Shown here: positions 1-11,600 of the stretch, one piece after another
How the letters are laid out: each line of letters opens with the position of its first letter
How positions within the stretch are numbered: the stretch's first letter is position 1
Assembly (NCBI GenBank): GCA_002633025.1
Contig: NMRB01000606.1
Location: 219,544-283,543, forward strand
Direction: 5' to 3'
Source of the DNA: Notospermus geniculatus
Lineage: Eukaryota > Nemertea > Pilidiophora > Heteronemertea > Lineidae
Length of the DNA: 64,000 bases
Program-made: the position numbers and the translations under genes
Notes under the pieces: model-generated
Seen by the model: only the letters and a program-made list of their open reading frames with translations
Databases searched by the model: none
What the model was told of the DNA's origin: nothing

Positions 1-2
1 AA

Positions 3-2063
3 TTGATAGATGTCAATTACCATCACCAGCAATACCCAAGTCAAAGTAACGCCGGCTATATTAATTCTGCGACCACCAACGGAGACATGGGACTTGGATT
101 TGGTCAGGGATTTGGACAGGGATATGGACAAAATGTTGTGCGCCCCGTTCCGATACGTTTGGGGTTAAATAACACGGGCATTGGTAGTAGTGCTAACAGC
201 CGCGGGGGTTTTGGTGGTCCCGCAGACTATTCTACCTCTAACTACCGAGAAGTTCCTGTCTACCAAGCCACGCAGAAAAACGCAACTTACACCTGCGACG
301 TCAGTAGAAAAAACTCAACAGCTGCGACCAGCACATTTCCCGATGAACATTTTCGCTATGATTGGAACCATCCTGTCTACGTGACCTGCGAATGTTGTCG
401 AGGTAAGGGCATAAGGCTGATGATACCGCTCATATCACACAACACTATGGAAACTGACTCGCTGTCCTCTGTAGGTGGAAGTGTTTACGATTATTCTGGC
501 TCAACCACTGCGACTGCGACTGCGACTGCGAATGGTACGGGTCAGAAGACAAATAATGCAGCAGCAACCGGTAACACGATGACGGAGAATATGCAGAGGC
601 AGAATAATATGCAGAGGCAACCTAACCGTGGTACACAAGCCGGCGTCAACACAGCAGCCCCAGCTGCAGGTACAGTTTCAACCTCAAACACGGCCACGGC
701 CTCCACGACAAGTAATATTCTTCGAAACGGTACAAATATTAACCTTGATTGGTCTTATTACGATAATTCGGATGACAGTTTCTTCAACAAGCCACTTACA
801 TTGGAACAGAACAGTCGACACGAAAGAGTTGTTAGAAATCTCTACCAAGAACACGACACTTCTGTCTCCGCTACAGCTGCGAAAAATTCCATACAGGCAG
901 CGAACAATGGACTTATGAGGGCTGACACCTCGACCATTTGGTCCAATGCCGATTCGCAAAATTCTTCGTCTGCCTCAGCTTCGTCTAAGATATTACCCAA
1001 CCCCAACTTCTCAACAGACTCTGATGAGGAGGGTGATGATGCGGAGGTGATAGTGGAAAGGGAAAGGGAACAAGAACAGGATGAAGGTGCTAGCAGCAGT
1101 GACGAAGAGCAAGAGGATATGAATATGGAGAGTAGCAGACACGATGCTGATCACGAACGTTCGGTTAACGATTGCAGTCATTATACGATTATTGAGAAGA
1201 AGGTATATGAGAGTCATATTAACGACGAAACAGATGATGATCATGAACACGATAAAGTGCCAACCAGCATGGTGAGTAGCAGACACGATGCTGATCACGA
1301 ACGTTCGGTTAACGATTGCAGTCATTATACGATTATTGAGAAGAAGGTATATGAGAGTCATATTAACGACGAAACAGATGATGATCATGAACACGATAAA
1401 GTGCTAACCAGCATCGCTTATGACGCTCACTTTCCGAAGATAGGCGAAACCCCGCCAAGTTCCACATCTGCGAGTGAAGTTTCAGTAACTGCTGCAGCAC
1501 CAATAAGCAGCACCACAGCCACTGTTGCTGTTGCCTCTGTAAGCGAACCCCAAGTTCAACAAATTCAACCTGTGCTCGGCGGTGTTGGTGCAGGTACCGG
1601 AACTTATACACCAGAGGGTTTGGAATTGATTCAGGTTAAATTCAAGATAGCCAATGCTTACTTGAAGAGTGCCGAGAAGCGTGACTTTCCAGAATCGTCA
1701 CAGATCCTGAAAAGAGAAATGACAGAGGCTTTCGAAGAAGAATTCAAATACAAGGGTGAAATGGTCTGCGGTGTGGTTGTGGTGTTACCAAAAACCCACG
1801 ATCCCGATAGCACGAGGCGAACTTGCTATGCCATGATCAAGTGTACACGCGAAACCAGAGACGTGATCCTCGAAAAGTATGCTAACCAGTATAACTTTGA
1901 TACCTACGTGGTCGTGGCTAATAAGCAAGAACTTACAGACAAAGAGAGACACGAATTGGACAAAAACAGAAAGAAACGCCAAGCGAAAAACGTATCTTCT
2001 TCGTGTTCGTCATCAACATCGTCACTCTCAGCCAAGGAAGCCGAAAAGCCGATGGAAAAATGA
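3..2063 (+). CDS. Large acidic viral protein, 5' end outside window
   Basis: The frame is open from the window edge and the first in-frame ATG is not at its beginning, so the N-terminus probably lies upstream. About 686 residues are visible. The first third is Gly, Ser, Thr and Asn rich, with a CECC cysteine cluster near residue 130. Residues about 340-460 are acidic and hold a 48-residue segment repeated twice. The last ~130 residues look folded, with alternating beta and alpha pattern, and end in a basic, Ser-rich tail (KNRKKRQAK). I do not recognise the family. The layout (low-complexity arms, acidic repeats, compact C-terminal domain) recalls viral episome-maintenance or transactivator proteins, but that is only an analogy of architecture. 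A similar layout is seen at 45616-47799. An AATAAA follows at 2180. Confidence 0.75.
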   Translation: MIDVNYHHQQYPSQSNAGYINSATTNGDMGLGFGQGFGQGYGQNVVRPVPIRLGLNNTGIGSSANSRGGFGGPADYSTSNYREVPVYQATQKNATYTCDVSRKNSTAATSTFPDEHFRYDWNHPVYVTCECCRGKGIRLMIPLISHNTMETDSLSSVGGSVYDYSGSTTATATATANGTGQKTNNAAATGNTMTENMQRQNNMQRQPNRGTQAGVNTAAPAAGTVSTSNTATASTTSNILRNGTNINLDWSYYDNSDDSFFNKPLTLEQNSRHERVVRNLYQEHDTSVSATAAKNSIQAANNGLMRADTSTIWSNADSQNSSSASASSKILPNPNFSTDSDEEGDDAEVIVEREREQEQDEGASSSDEEQEDMNMESSRHDADHERSVNDCSHYTIIEKKVYESHINDETDDDHEHDKVPTSMVSSRHDADHERSVNDCSHYTIIEKKVYESHINDETDDDHEHDKVLTSIAYDAHFPKIGETPPSSTSASEVSVTAAAPISSTTATVAVASVSEPQVQQIQPVLGGVGAGTGTYTPEGLELIQVKFKIANAYLKSAEKRDFPESSQILKREMTEAFEEEFKYKGEMVCGVVVVLPKTHDPDSTRRTCYAMIKCTRETRDVILEKYANQYNFDTYVVVANKQELTDKERHELDKNRKKRQAKNVSSSCSSSTSSLSAKEAEKPMEK
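1131..1414 (+). repeat. 144 bp tandem duplication inside the acidic gene
   Basis: Two adjacent copies of a 144 bp unit (1131-1274 and 1275-1414, the second slightly shorter) are almost identical and keep the frame, adding 48 residues. The near identity of synonymous positions points to a recent duplication. Confidence 0.95.
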
Positions 2064-2427
2064 CTTTTGTGACGTGGTGTTGTGAAAAATCCAAAAATTT
2101 ATACGGACTTTTGTAACCCTAAGACACTGTAAATTGCATATGTGTAATATTGTACAATATCCTACTTTAATCAGCATTTAATAAAACAACTCAATTTTAC
2201 CCCCCAAAAAAATATTTTTTCATCTGAAAAATTTTCTAAGTCCATTTGTACAGGAAAGTATATTCCTAACTTCCGTTTCGAGATGTACACAAATATACAT
2301 GGTTCATAACTTCCGTGATGGTGACTTGTGTCTTGAAAAATGGCTTAAATTCTAAAAAAAATTAAAAATCACAGCTGCATTTGCATCTGCAATGTTTGTA
2401 GTGTCTGAGAAAGCCACTCAGGTCCGA
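2064..2427. promoter_or_regulatory. Intergenic region with poly(A) signal and ETS-type motifs
   Basis: An AATAAA at 2180-2185 probably ends the upstream transcript. At about 2226-2276 lies a module (ATTTTCTAAGTCCATTTGTAC followed by AACTTCCG) that recurs nearly word for word after the viral genes ending at 22116 and 34211. A second AACTTCCG is at about 2308. The flanking genes converge here, if the short minus-strand frame at 2428-2649 is real. Confidence 0.55.
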
Positions 2428-2649
2428 TTATTGTCTTCTGAACTCCATCAAGTCCTTCATTTGCTCGTATATGGGTTGATCTTTGATTTGCAATAATACT
2501 ACAGCCAGCTGTTGCCTTACATCGTATGAATCGGGTATAGGCCTACCATTGAGACACGTGCATTTTCAACAGCATTTTGATCTCAACAATTCTATCCATT
2601 TTTCATGCCATTGTTTGTTGAAATCCGATAAAACTGTATTTGGGGGCAT
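2428..2649 (-). pseudogene. Short Cys-rich gene with an in-frame TGA
   Basis: Read on the minus strand, an ATG at 2649 opens a 73-codon frame that runs to a TAA at 2428 and is broken once, by TGA at codon 28 (2566-2568). The residues on both sides look like one small protein: a Trp-containing helix-like N-terminus, a cysteine cluster of the form KCC-TGA-KCTC, then an amphipathic C-terminus ending EFRRQ. Because the stop sits exactly inside a cysteine cluster, it may be a mutated Cys or Trp codon, a sequencing error or, less likely, a selenocysteine codon. The frame lies between two plus-strand genes. It is too short for ordinary ORF calling and I recognise no family. Confidence 0.4.
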
Positions 2650-2705
2650 GGGTCTAAGGTAGAATATTTCAATAGTCCGAACTGCAAAATCCAAAGTCAG
2701 CAAAA

Positions 2706-4256
2706 ATGAGCGAAGAAAATTTAATCGAACACGCCAAGGTTGTGGTTGGTCGCAAGCAGTGCCTGATGGATTCTTTTTCCCCTTCGGATATGGCCATAGA
2801 TTCGCTTACTGATAATGACAAAGTGCTGCGGTCTCTTTTGAAATGGTCAGCAAATGTAACCGACACTGATGCTAATGCTCGTGCTCGTGGTCGTGTTAGC
2901 AAATCGGACCAACACGGCGAAAATATTCCACCTGCGTTAGAGGGCGTGATAGAATATATCCAGGAACATTTGGACTGTTCTGCGATGACTTATCTCGAAG
3001 GTACCACAGAACTGAACAAACGAGCCCCGAAATATGGTGAAGCGAAGAGAGTGAAATTGCTTAGAGGAAAAAATGAGACAAATAAGTACCTTCACCCTTT
3101 TTCGTTTCCTATATTGTTAGAGAAAATCGAAGAGGGGGCGATAAATATGGTGGATGGTGTTGAAGACATGATTGAATTGTTCAACGTGTATTGGAAGCGA
3201 ATCTTGAAAGTTGATTCAAGGTTACCACACACTGTACACGCTTTGGGCAAGACCATGACAAAGTCCAAAAATGCGCATGACAAACCTATGCTCACCGTTT
3301 TATATGAATGGCTTTACCAACACGAAGATATAGGGAGATGGAACCATTTCAGAGTGGTGAAATTCATGATCGATTTATTTTTTCGCGTTATGGAAGGCGA
3401 CGTGGATCCGAAAGTGAACCAATCCAGTTTGACCAAAAACAACATAATACACCCGCTGTACAGTGTGTATTTCTGTCTGAAGGCTTATGTCGAAACCTGC
3501 GAGAAGTCCAAGTCTGCGAACATGTTTTTCATTCACGAGAGACAAAATGCAGTACACGTGGCTGTGAGAATGGGTGCTGTTGAGATTTTGGCATCCACGG
3601 CTTTTCCACAGTTTACTTTTATGCAAGAAGATAGACAAGGAAGAACACCCTATCAGTTGTGCTGCGAAATATATCACGAAACCAAGGGCCCTTTGAAAAA
3701 TCGTGCCAAGGCTTGCTTGCTGATAGTAGCTGCACAGACACCGGGAATGCTGTTCGATAGTGAGACCGATACGATTCTGCCTCACGATGAAATAAAAGAC
3801 AAAGATATCAGACACATGTGCGGACTTGAAAATCCTAAGACTCTTATTGTAATGCTTAAGGGCCTCGACCTAACTTCCGGGAATGGTGGTAACGAACTCT
3901 GCGCTATAGATTTTGTCCATTGGATCGTTAGAAAATCTCAGTGGGCAAGCATGGGAGTGTTCCGAAAGATCAAAGTCGAAATTCACCCCATACACCATAA
4001 GAGAAGAGTGAATGAGAGCAATAGCAAAGCGTTCAATACAAAATCGGTGGAAGAGTCGGCTTTGAAACATTTTCCTGATCACGGTGGAATTATCAACGTT
4101 ACCTACCCCTCTGGCATCATGGGTAACAAAATCTACGAATACGTGTATTTCCATTTCACTCAAGTGTATTCGCAACTGGAGAAATTGAGAGTGGATAACG
4201 GCAGAGACTTTCGACCACATCAATACATGGAAAAAATGAGAGAGATTTACTTATGA
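2706..4256 (+). CDS. Viral protein with ankyrin-like segment
   Basis: This is an intact 516-residue frame beginning at an ATG just after the intergenic module. Around residues 280-325 the pattern NAVHVAVRMGAVEIL, then a linker and DRQGRTPYQLC, matches the helix-turn-helix and loop rhythm of one and a half ankyrin repeats. The rest is helical and unrecognised; the C-terminal third (residues about 400-516) is rich in Lys, His and Phe. Ankyrin repeats mediate protein binding, so a partner-binding role is an inference only. The stop overlaps an AATAAA (4256-4261). The next gene converges, with only 29 bp between the two stops, so the 3' ends of the transcripts probably overlap. Confidence 0.7.
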   Translation: MSEENLIEHAKVVVGRKQCLMDSFSPSDMAIDSLTDNDKVLRSLLKWSANVTDTDANARARGRVSKSDQHGENIPPALEGVIEYIQEHLDCSAMTYLEGTTELNKRAPKYGEAKRVKLLRGKNETNKYLHPFSFPILLEKIEEGAINMVDGVEDMIELFNVYWKRILKVDSRLPHTVHALGKTMTKSKNAHDKPMLTVLYEWLYQHEDIGRWNHFRVVKFMIDLFFRVMEGDVDPKVNQSSLTKNNIIHPLYSVYFCLKAYVETCEKSKSANMFFIHERQNAVHVAVRMGAVEILASTAFPQFTFMQEDRQGRTPYQLCCEIYHETKGPLKNRAKACLLIVAAQTPGMLFDSETDTILPHDEIKDKDIRHMCGLENPKTLIVMLKGLDLTSGNGGNELCAIDFVHWIVRKSQWASMGVFRKIKVEIHPIHHKRRVNESNSKAFNTKSVEESALKHFPDHGGIINVTYPSGIMGNKIYEYVYFHFTQVYSQLEKLRVDNGRDFRPHQYMEKMREIYL

Positions 4257-4285
4257 ATAAAAAATGTACAGAATTTATAATCGAA

Positions 4286-5470
4286 TTAAAAAATAAATAT
4301 ACAATTGCTTCTCCAACTTAGTCCTTGAACTCTTCTTATTTCGTTCATGTACACTTGGAACTCGTGGAATTCATACTTAGACATGAATCTATCAAAGGGC
4401 ATGCCATTTTTACACATTGAAATCTCCAAGTCCAACAGGTAACTTCCTGTTACAGTCACAACATCCAAAAATGGATGCTTTTTAATTTTTCTAACAGGCA
4501 TTTCTTCATTCTTTCCTGGTGAATTGTTTTTAGTGTCCACATTATTGTTAGAGTCCTTCTCACTCAAGCGACTAATCACAGTTAGTTTCCCGTTTAAGAA
4601 AATTTCTCCAAGTCCAAACCACTTAGATTTCATAACTCTGGCATGTTCTCGGGTTATGTTCAGCATTTCGGTTTGAGACATCGATTTCAATATGTGGTCC
4701 ATGTGCATCTCACTCGGTAGTGATGGCGGTGTTCGTGGTGATGGCGGTGTGGATGGTGGCGATGACTGTGACGGTGAGGTGGTCCTTTTAGCTGGTCTTA
4801 TAACTTTTTTCTTAGATTCATTCTCTGACACAGACACATCCACATCCACAGCCACAGCCACAGACACGGGTTCTGACACTGACACTGTGGCCGTCTTAGC
4901 GTTAGCATTAGCGTTCTTGTTGACACGAGTTCGCCTATATTTCCCCTTAAAGTGAGGAAATTCGAATCCTGGAGGCGGCGCCTTGTTCATTACAGTCTTC
5001 GGTACCGCCTCTTTAGCCTCCTGAGCCTGCTGAGCCTCCTGAGCCACCACAGCCGCTCTTCTCTTTTTCTGGTCCAAATAGAACGATCTGTATTCGTCAA
5101 AGTGCTGCGAGTCGAAAATTCTCTTTATAAACAACTCCACTATCACGTCCAACATGCAGGATTGCGATAGACCGCAGTAGCAGGCTAATCTCTTGTTGGT
5201 TAATGCGTACAAGTCCCTGCTCATGAATATTTCGTTCTCCAACAAGGCATAGCGATAATTGTTCATCAGATTTCTCTGTATCGTTTCGTTTTGCTGTATC
5301 TGTCTGTAGATATGCTGCACGTGCCCCGACAATGGATCTTGCGTTGGTACCAGCTTATGGTAGTCGCATACCAAACAAATCACGTCAGGTGGGTAAATTA
5401 TCTGATTGTTGATGCAGCGACACTCTTTCCAGACGTCCCACATGTGAACTCGCTTAGGACAGCCTTCCAT
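4286..5470 (-). CDS. DUF4326-like Cys/His protein with S/P-rich centre
   Basis: This is an intact 394-residue frame. The N-terminal ~120 residues hold paired cysteines (CRC, CLVC) and, at about residues 92-115, the pattern NKRLACYCGLSQSCMLDVIVEL. That resembles the conserved end of the DUF4326 family (L-A-C-W-C, then Cys and D-V-L-x-E-L), a small domain found in phages and some large DNA viruses. The middle is Ala/Gln-rich, then Asn/Val repeats and a Ser-Pro tract (TTSPSQSSPPSTPPSPRTPP) likely to be phosphorylated. The C-terminal ~150 residues are compact. The DUF4326 match is by eye and weak; the biochemical role is unknown. The gene converges with the one ending at 4256 and diverges from the polymerase gene, with which it shares a 219 bp promoter gap. 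Confidence 0.6.
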   Translation of the reverse strand: MEGCPKRVHMWDVWKECRCINNQIIYPPDVICLVCDYHKLVPTQDPLSGHVQHIYRQIQQNETIQRNLMNNYRYALLENEIFMSRDLYALTNKRLACYCGLSQSCMLDVIVELFIKRIFDSQHFDEYRSFYLDQKKRRAAVVAQEAQQAQEAKEAVPKTVMNKAPPPGFEFPHFKGKYRRTRVNKNANANAKTATVSVSEPVSVAVAVDVDVSVSENESKKKVIRPAKRTTSPSQSSPPSTPPSPRTPPSLPSEMHMDHILKSMSQTEMLNITREHARVMKSKWFGLGEIFLNGKLTVISRLSEKDSNNNVDTKNNSPGKNEEMPVRKIKKHPFLDVVTVTGSYLLDLEISMCKNGMPFDRFMSKYEFHEFQVYMNEIRRVQGLSWRSNCIFIF

Positions 5471-5689
5471 GTTGCTTTGCTCACCGTTGAGTGTGAAATT
5501 TTGGCCAACATGGAAGTTAGGCGGTATTTAAACCCTCTCAAATAGGTAAAAATGCTAAGTTTGTCAGGTTTTGTAACACCGTGGCCACGACAACAAATCC
5601 TAAAAACAACAAATCTTGGCAAACATTTATATATTAGGGTTGTATTGGACAGGAGTTGAACCATTACATGCACAACATCGACCAAGACC
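5471..5689. promoter_or_regulatory. Divergent promoter gap upstream of polymerase
   Basis: This 219 bp gap separates the starts of two divergent viral genes. It holds an A/T-rich stretch (5600-5645, including TATATATTAGGG at 5627-5638) that could supply a TATA box about 60 bp before the polymerase ATG, and a TATTTAAA at 5524-5531 that could serve the minus-strand gene. No other motif stands out. Confidence 0.35.
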
Positions 5690-8600
5690 ATGTCTGCGCT
5701 GCTGCATGTCAACTCGAGCTCGGGCGATGATTTACCAACTATAAGCGCAGTTCGATCTACTAAAAGGCGTCGATATGAAATAAGTGCACACTCAAAAAAT
5801 AATACTGCGGTACTTGATGATCCCCAACATGAAAAATGGTTCAATAAATTAAATAAAAAAGACGCCCATATTACCAGTGGGTTGCTGACCTACAGAAATG
5901 TCACCCAAGACGCCAAGTCGAATAATTTCATGTGCCCTAAGCAAGTGATGGAGAAAAAAGTGTTGGAAAAATGCATGGCCGAGAAGCAGAGTGTCGACAG
6001 GAACAAGTTAGACAGCATTTATGCGAATTGGATGCTTTTCGAAAACCCCCTTGTGTTTGAATGCGTGGATCTCGAAGATGATATTGATAACAGCTTAAGG
6101 TGCACGAAACCCTTATACATTCTAGCCTATGGTAGGCGAAGGGCGTTGTATTTGGCGTTCAAGAGCAAAAAAATAGCAGCCGAATTCACACTCGAGTCCA
6201 AGAGAGCAGAATTTCTCAATCGACTTCGAGAATTGAACAAGACCACGTTCGCGGAAGTTGTAGATGCAAAAATAGCAGTAGTGACACCGTTCAAACACGC
6301 CTGCTGCGGTCCCATCCACGCTCTCAAATTATATTCCACCGGAACCGGCGTGTCCACTTGGGCTTTGAAAAAAGTCCTCGAAGATGAGAAATGGTTCTCA
6401 GACCATTTCTTTCCCGATCTCCACGGTTCAAGCATTCCCAACAACGATGCCTTCATAGCGGCTAAGGGCACAATGCCCATGTCGGACATGAAAATCGAAT
6501 GCGAAGGCGAAAGCGAAATAAACGTGAAGGCCATGAAATGTCACGACACCAAGTCCACTATTGTGCAAACACAGGAAAAGCACGAAAGAACAAAATTCTA
6601 CGAGAGCCACGTGTACTACAAAGATTTGGATTTCGTTCACGGTCGCCGAATTGAACTTAAGCACGAAACACAACCAGAGACAGCGAAGAAGCTACAAAAT
6701 GAACTTAAGAAAAAAGTTTGCCAATTTATCGGTAGCCGCGATATCGGAAGTCACAAAGTCTACTATGACATAGACCAGGATGTGATACCGGACACACTGT
6801 TCAGAGAGGAATCCTCGGGTGAAACTGAGGAAGAATTTAACGAACGGGTCAACGAATTTATAAGAGAGAAACACGAAGAGCTGAAGGCTAAAGACGCGCG
6901 ATACGCCAGCGAAGAGATTGAAAAAGAGAAATTTGTGGAATTACTTGCTTCCATAGTGATAAGATACAACATAGCACGAAACAATTTAAATTCAGCGCAA
7001 CCAATATCCAACGTTGCTCACGATGACTTATTCAAATGGCGAAGGGACATAAAGGAAGCCTGCGTGATGCCCATGTTCAGAGGACTCAAGAGACTAACAG
7101 ACAAAGAATATGCCAGCTTAATCCATGCTTGCGTGTGTAAAGCTGCCAAAGAGAAAATGTTAGGAAAGCGTTTAGTGGTAACAGACGAAATAATCAACTT
7201 GGTGCGCTTACAGATCATAGAAGTCGAATATGCATGTCGTGTTGAAGCGAAAAGATTTTGGAGAGACCGGGTTATGACTGAGCTAATGTCCACAGACGAA
7301 GCTGAAGCGAAACAGAAAGAAACGGACAAAGTGGCCTACGATATATCGAGCAACGACACTTATGTGCTTTTCGATATCGAAACAGGAGCAGAATTCCACA
7401 AACCGGTCACCCATGAGTGCGATCCAGTGCTGTGTATGTCTGCAGTGAGCTTTCGCAATAAACCCCACAATCGAAATGGCACAAAGTCCTATCTTATCGA
7501 TGGCTACGACAATTTTGTGCTTATTCCACCCGATATAGACGAAGTTGTTGTAAATAAAATCAAATCCATGCATCAAAGCTCGGAACTCTGCGAAAGGTTG
7601 GTAAAACACATGCAAGGCGATACAAACGCGAATCGATTCGTGCACAAGGTCGACATGAACTTTTCTGAGGGAAAAAATTTCAGAGTTCACTTCTTCGAGA
7701 CCGAACTCGAGCTCTTGGAGCATTTCATGCAATTTGTTCGACCTTTTAACGCGGTCATGGCCTTCAATTACGCTTTCGATATTTCAGTGGTAGAAAATCG
7801 ACTTCTGCAATGCCGTGGTCAACCCAGGAATTATATCATCGACTTGCAGAACGGTGATCAAATTCTCAACACGAAGACCGAACTCTGCTTTTCACACAGA
7901 TTCGACAGCGGTTCGCGCGTACAGTACAACGTGAAACACAAAGACCAAAAAGCGAAGTTGAAAAAACGCAAAGACAAGCAAGATGACCTCGACGCTAAAA
8001 ACCTGATGGCCAAAAACAACTCTAACATGAACCGCAGAAGTGCAGGATGTCTTAGTGGTAGTGTTAGCCGCGATAGTGGTGTTTGTTCTGGCAGTAGCAG
8101 GCAACCACCCGTGAAGAAACGCAAACTTCTCGATTGGATGCTTCCTGCGGGTGAAATTAGCAGTAACAGTAGTCACCAATATGCTGAAAGCGAAATTTCA
8201 ATCACATCATCTCAGCGATCTTCGAAATCCGGTATAAGACCCAAATATAAGCGCAAGAGGCGATACAGCGAATCCTGTTTGGCTTCATCGATGTTTTCGA
8301 ACACCAGCTCCTTAGACAGCGATATAGACAACCTAAGCCTCCGTGATATTAATGTTGATGATCGATATGCTGAAGACGATGAGAAAGACGGATTGGGCAA
8401 AGTTTCAACGTGGTTATTCCAAGACCCATACGAAAAAGAAATGCAAGAGCAAGTGCCTAGCGTGAGTGAACTGATCTCTAGAATTACCACCTCTAGACAA
8501 CAAAGTCTAAGTCCAAGCAGCAATCCCTCTTCTCACAATCAGAATCAAAACACAAACGCAGCCACCGGTACTCCCGTACACGACACTACGATCAGTATGC

Positions 8601-11600
8601 TAGGTATATTCAAGCACATTAAATATTTCACAAGCAATCACACCATGTTCATTGATGAAATGAAGCTGGTGGCCAAGAACAGCACAGGAATGACGAAATT
8701 GAACTCTGCGGCTGAAAAGGAGCTTGGACTTAAGAAAAAAGGCGATATCTCATACGAACAAATCTTGCCCATGTTCAACAGAGGCGAATTGGAGCCAATT
8801 CTCGAATACTGCGCTCTCGATACCTTACTCTGCGTGTTCATGTTCCTAAAATCAGAAGAAGAGAAATTTGCCTGCTGCGTTCAGACCAAAACAGGCCTTC
8901 ATCCTCGAATAATACACGAAAAGAGCACTGTCCCACTGATCACAGCCCTATTTGCCGGTCCCGGTGGTGTCTGGTACGACAACTGCATTCTGCCCGATGT
9001 TAGCACCATTAAGCCAGACACCAGCTACATGTCGAAGCCCAATTTCGAATACAACGCTTTTCGAGACTACGAAAAACTCAAATACCTCGGCGGAACCAAC
9101 GGTGCCACAGTTGGTGTGTATCTGGTACCAACAGCCACAGACGATGCCACCAACCAGTACCCGCGTGAAATCATGAAGTGGAATATATGCATGTCCACCA
9201 TTATGACTTTAGCCTACATCATTCGAAACAATCTAGTTTGCGGTGTCGATTTCACCCTGAACAAGGAAACCACAGTCTGCGAGCCTATTAACAAAGTGTG
9301 CAGTCGAATCTACGCAAGAGCCAAGAAAGAGAACTTCCACTCTTACGCTAGCAGTTCCTGTACAGACATGCTGAAAGAACGCCTTCACTACAAAGCCAAA
9401 GAAGCAGCCGAGACCGACCCTTACAAAAAGCGCGATTATGGAAACATGCAAAACAGTCTGAAGTTGAACTTGAACAAAATTTACGGATTCTTGGCACTGT
9501 TTTTTTGCATAGTCGGTGGGATGATATGCAAAGCTGGTAGAAATGGGACGAAGAGAGTCGCACTGATGTGGAAGGCAGCGTGGAATTTGAATATCATCAA
9601 CTCTGATACGGATTCCGCTTTCCCAGCCTACAGCAAATACTGCGATTTCACTAAAATAAGCATCTACACGAATTATCTGCGACAGAAATATGCCGAGTGC
9701 TTTCAAACTGATGCTAAAGCTAATGCCGATACAAATCAACCCGAAAACGACAAACCTCTACTAGGCAGCGAAATATGCAAAGTCCAGAGACCCTCGAGCA
9801 GATTGATAGTCGAATCCATGGTCACTATCATGGAAAAGTTCTTGGAGAAAGTCAATGAAGGTCAAGCCCCTGCCAAATTTCTCCTCGAAAAGATTTTCTT
9901 CGCAGGCACCATCTCCATGGGCAAGAAAAATTACTGCGGTCCCAAAGCTGTGTACATAGGCAACCCAGAGAAACCGTTTAAAGTCTCATTCCACATAGCC
10001 GGATTCGACAAGAGTCACTACACGAAACTGCGCAAAGTTGGAGTGCCGGTGGTTCTCCAACTGCTATGGCTACAAGACGTGGCCGGGTTTCTCGAATTCG
10101 CCAAGACACTCTACGGCCTGTCATTTGTAACTATTCTAGTCGAAGAAATTCTTCTAACTACCCGAAGAGATCTCTGCGATCAAATGGACTCGTGCAAAGC
10201 CGCTGTCGCCGCCTGCAGTGGCGAGAGAGACGATTCTGTGATAAAACGCAACGCTATCGAAAGGCTGGATAAGGTAAAAAATCGGCTAAGGCAGTATATC
10301 GAGAATGAAAATCAAGAGCGAGAGAAACTCACCGCTGGAGCTATCACTCTCGGCAAAGAGTACATCTACGGCGAAGAGAAAGTGGGAGACATGCAAAAAT
10401 GCAATACTGTTTCCAGCAAAGCAGCTGCCATCTACTGTCGCTCGCAAGGACTACCCTATTCTCACGCTCCTTTATTCATAGACGTTTGTCGACCCTGCAA
10501 AGGCCAAATCTCCGGCGGTATCGAAGGCGCGCTGCAAACAATGTACTGGGACTCGCCCGACGCAGAGAAGGAAAGAAAACGGAAGGTAGAACTTAAAAAG
10601 ACAAACTTGGCAAACTCCAAGATCAAGCCTTCCGATCAAACTCGAATGGACGAAAGCATCCTAGGCGGTAAGGAATACCGAAAGACATTTACCGCTACCG
10701 AATACAAAGAAGCAAAGAAGTGTTTGGAGAAAATTAAGGAAATGACCAAGCGCCGAGATGCCATAGGTGAGAGCACTTCCAAGTGCGAGGAGATGCTTGA
10801 GGAAATGAAATACCTCGAATACGCTCAAAATCGCGGCAATCCTGCTAGAATTCGAAGGGAAGAGCAGAAAAAGAAGAGAGCGATGCAATTTATGGACGCC
10901 TATACTCCCGAGAAGGACAGCTTTCCACCAGCACTCTTAGACAAAGACCACGCACTCATTCTACCTCCCGAATTTGACATGTCGAGTGATATAGACCTAA
11001 AAAAGGCCTATTTCACATTCTCCATCAAGACGAAGCACACAGACACCGATAATCGCTGCTATGACCTGTGGGCACTTTTCACTAAGCTCTGGTGCAATTT
11101 TGGATCCAATTCCTACCGATGGTGCCTTATAGCCGGAGACAAAGTGCACATTATCCGCTGCAATGCCGACATGGAAGATGTGCACTCTGAAATTATCGGA
11201 ATCGAAGCAGAATCATCGAGTTCGGTCATGCTACAGCCAGACGATAATTCTTGGATAAATCTAGGCATGGGTCTTAGACATTATATCGGGCAGAAAAATT
11301 CAAAGCCCATACAAATGGACATGTTCGATTATCGGAAGCAGACAAGATCCACGCCATTCATAATGGACGACATACAAGGCCGATCTTTCGTGGAAAATGT
11401 CGATTCATTCTGCATGAACTCTCGAAACACGTTTGCATTCACCTGCAACAGAGACCAACTTCACTCTGCTGTAAAAAATGCGAATCAGCAATACATTGAA
11501 TACAGAGACAAAATCGCTTCTCAAAGCGAGAAAGGTCGGTTCAAGAAAAAAGTATACCCCATCATCCAGTTCTCTGCACACTCTGTCACCAACCAAGTTC

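Noticed and set aside
9140-9190. Apparent loss of the catalytic Asp in polymerase motif A (first aligned to MKWNICMST)
   Set aside because: The N-I-C-x-S-T segment corresponds to the residues just after motif A in herpesvirus polymerases. Aligned that way, motif A is DATNQYP and the Asp (residue ~1152) is present.
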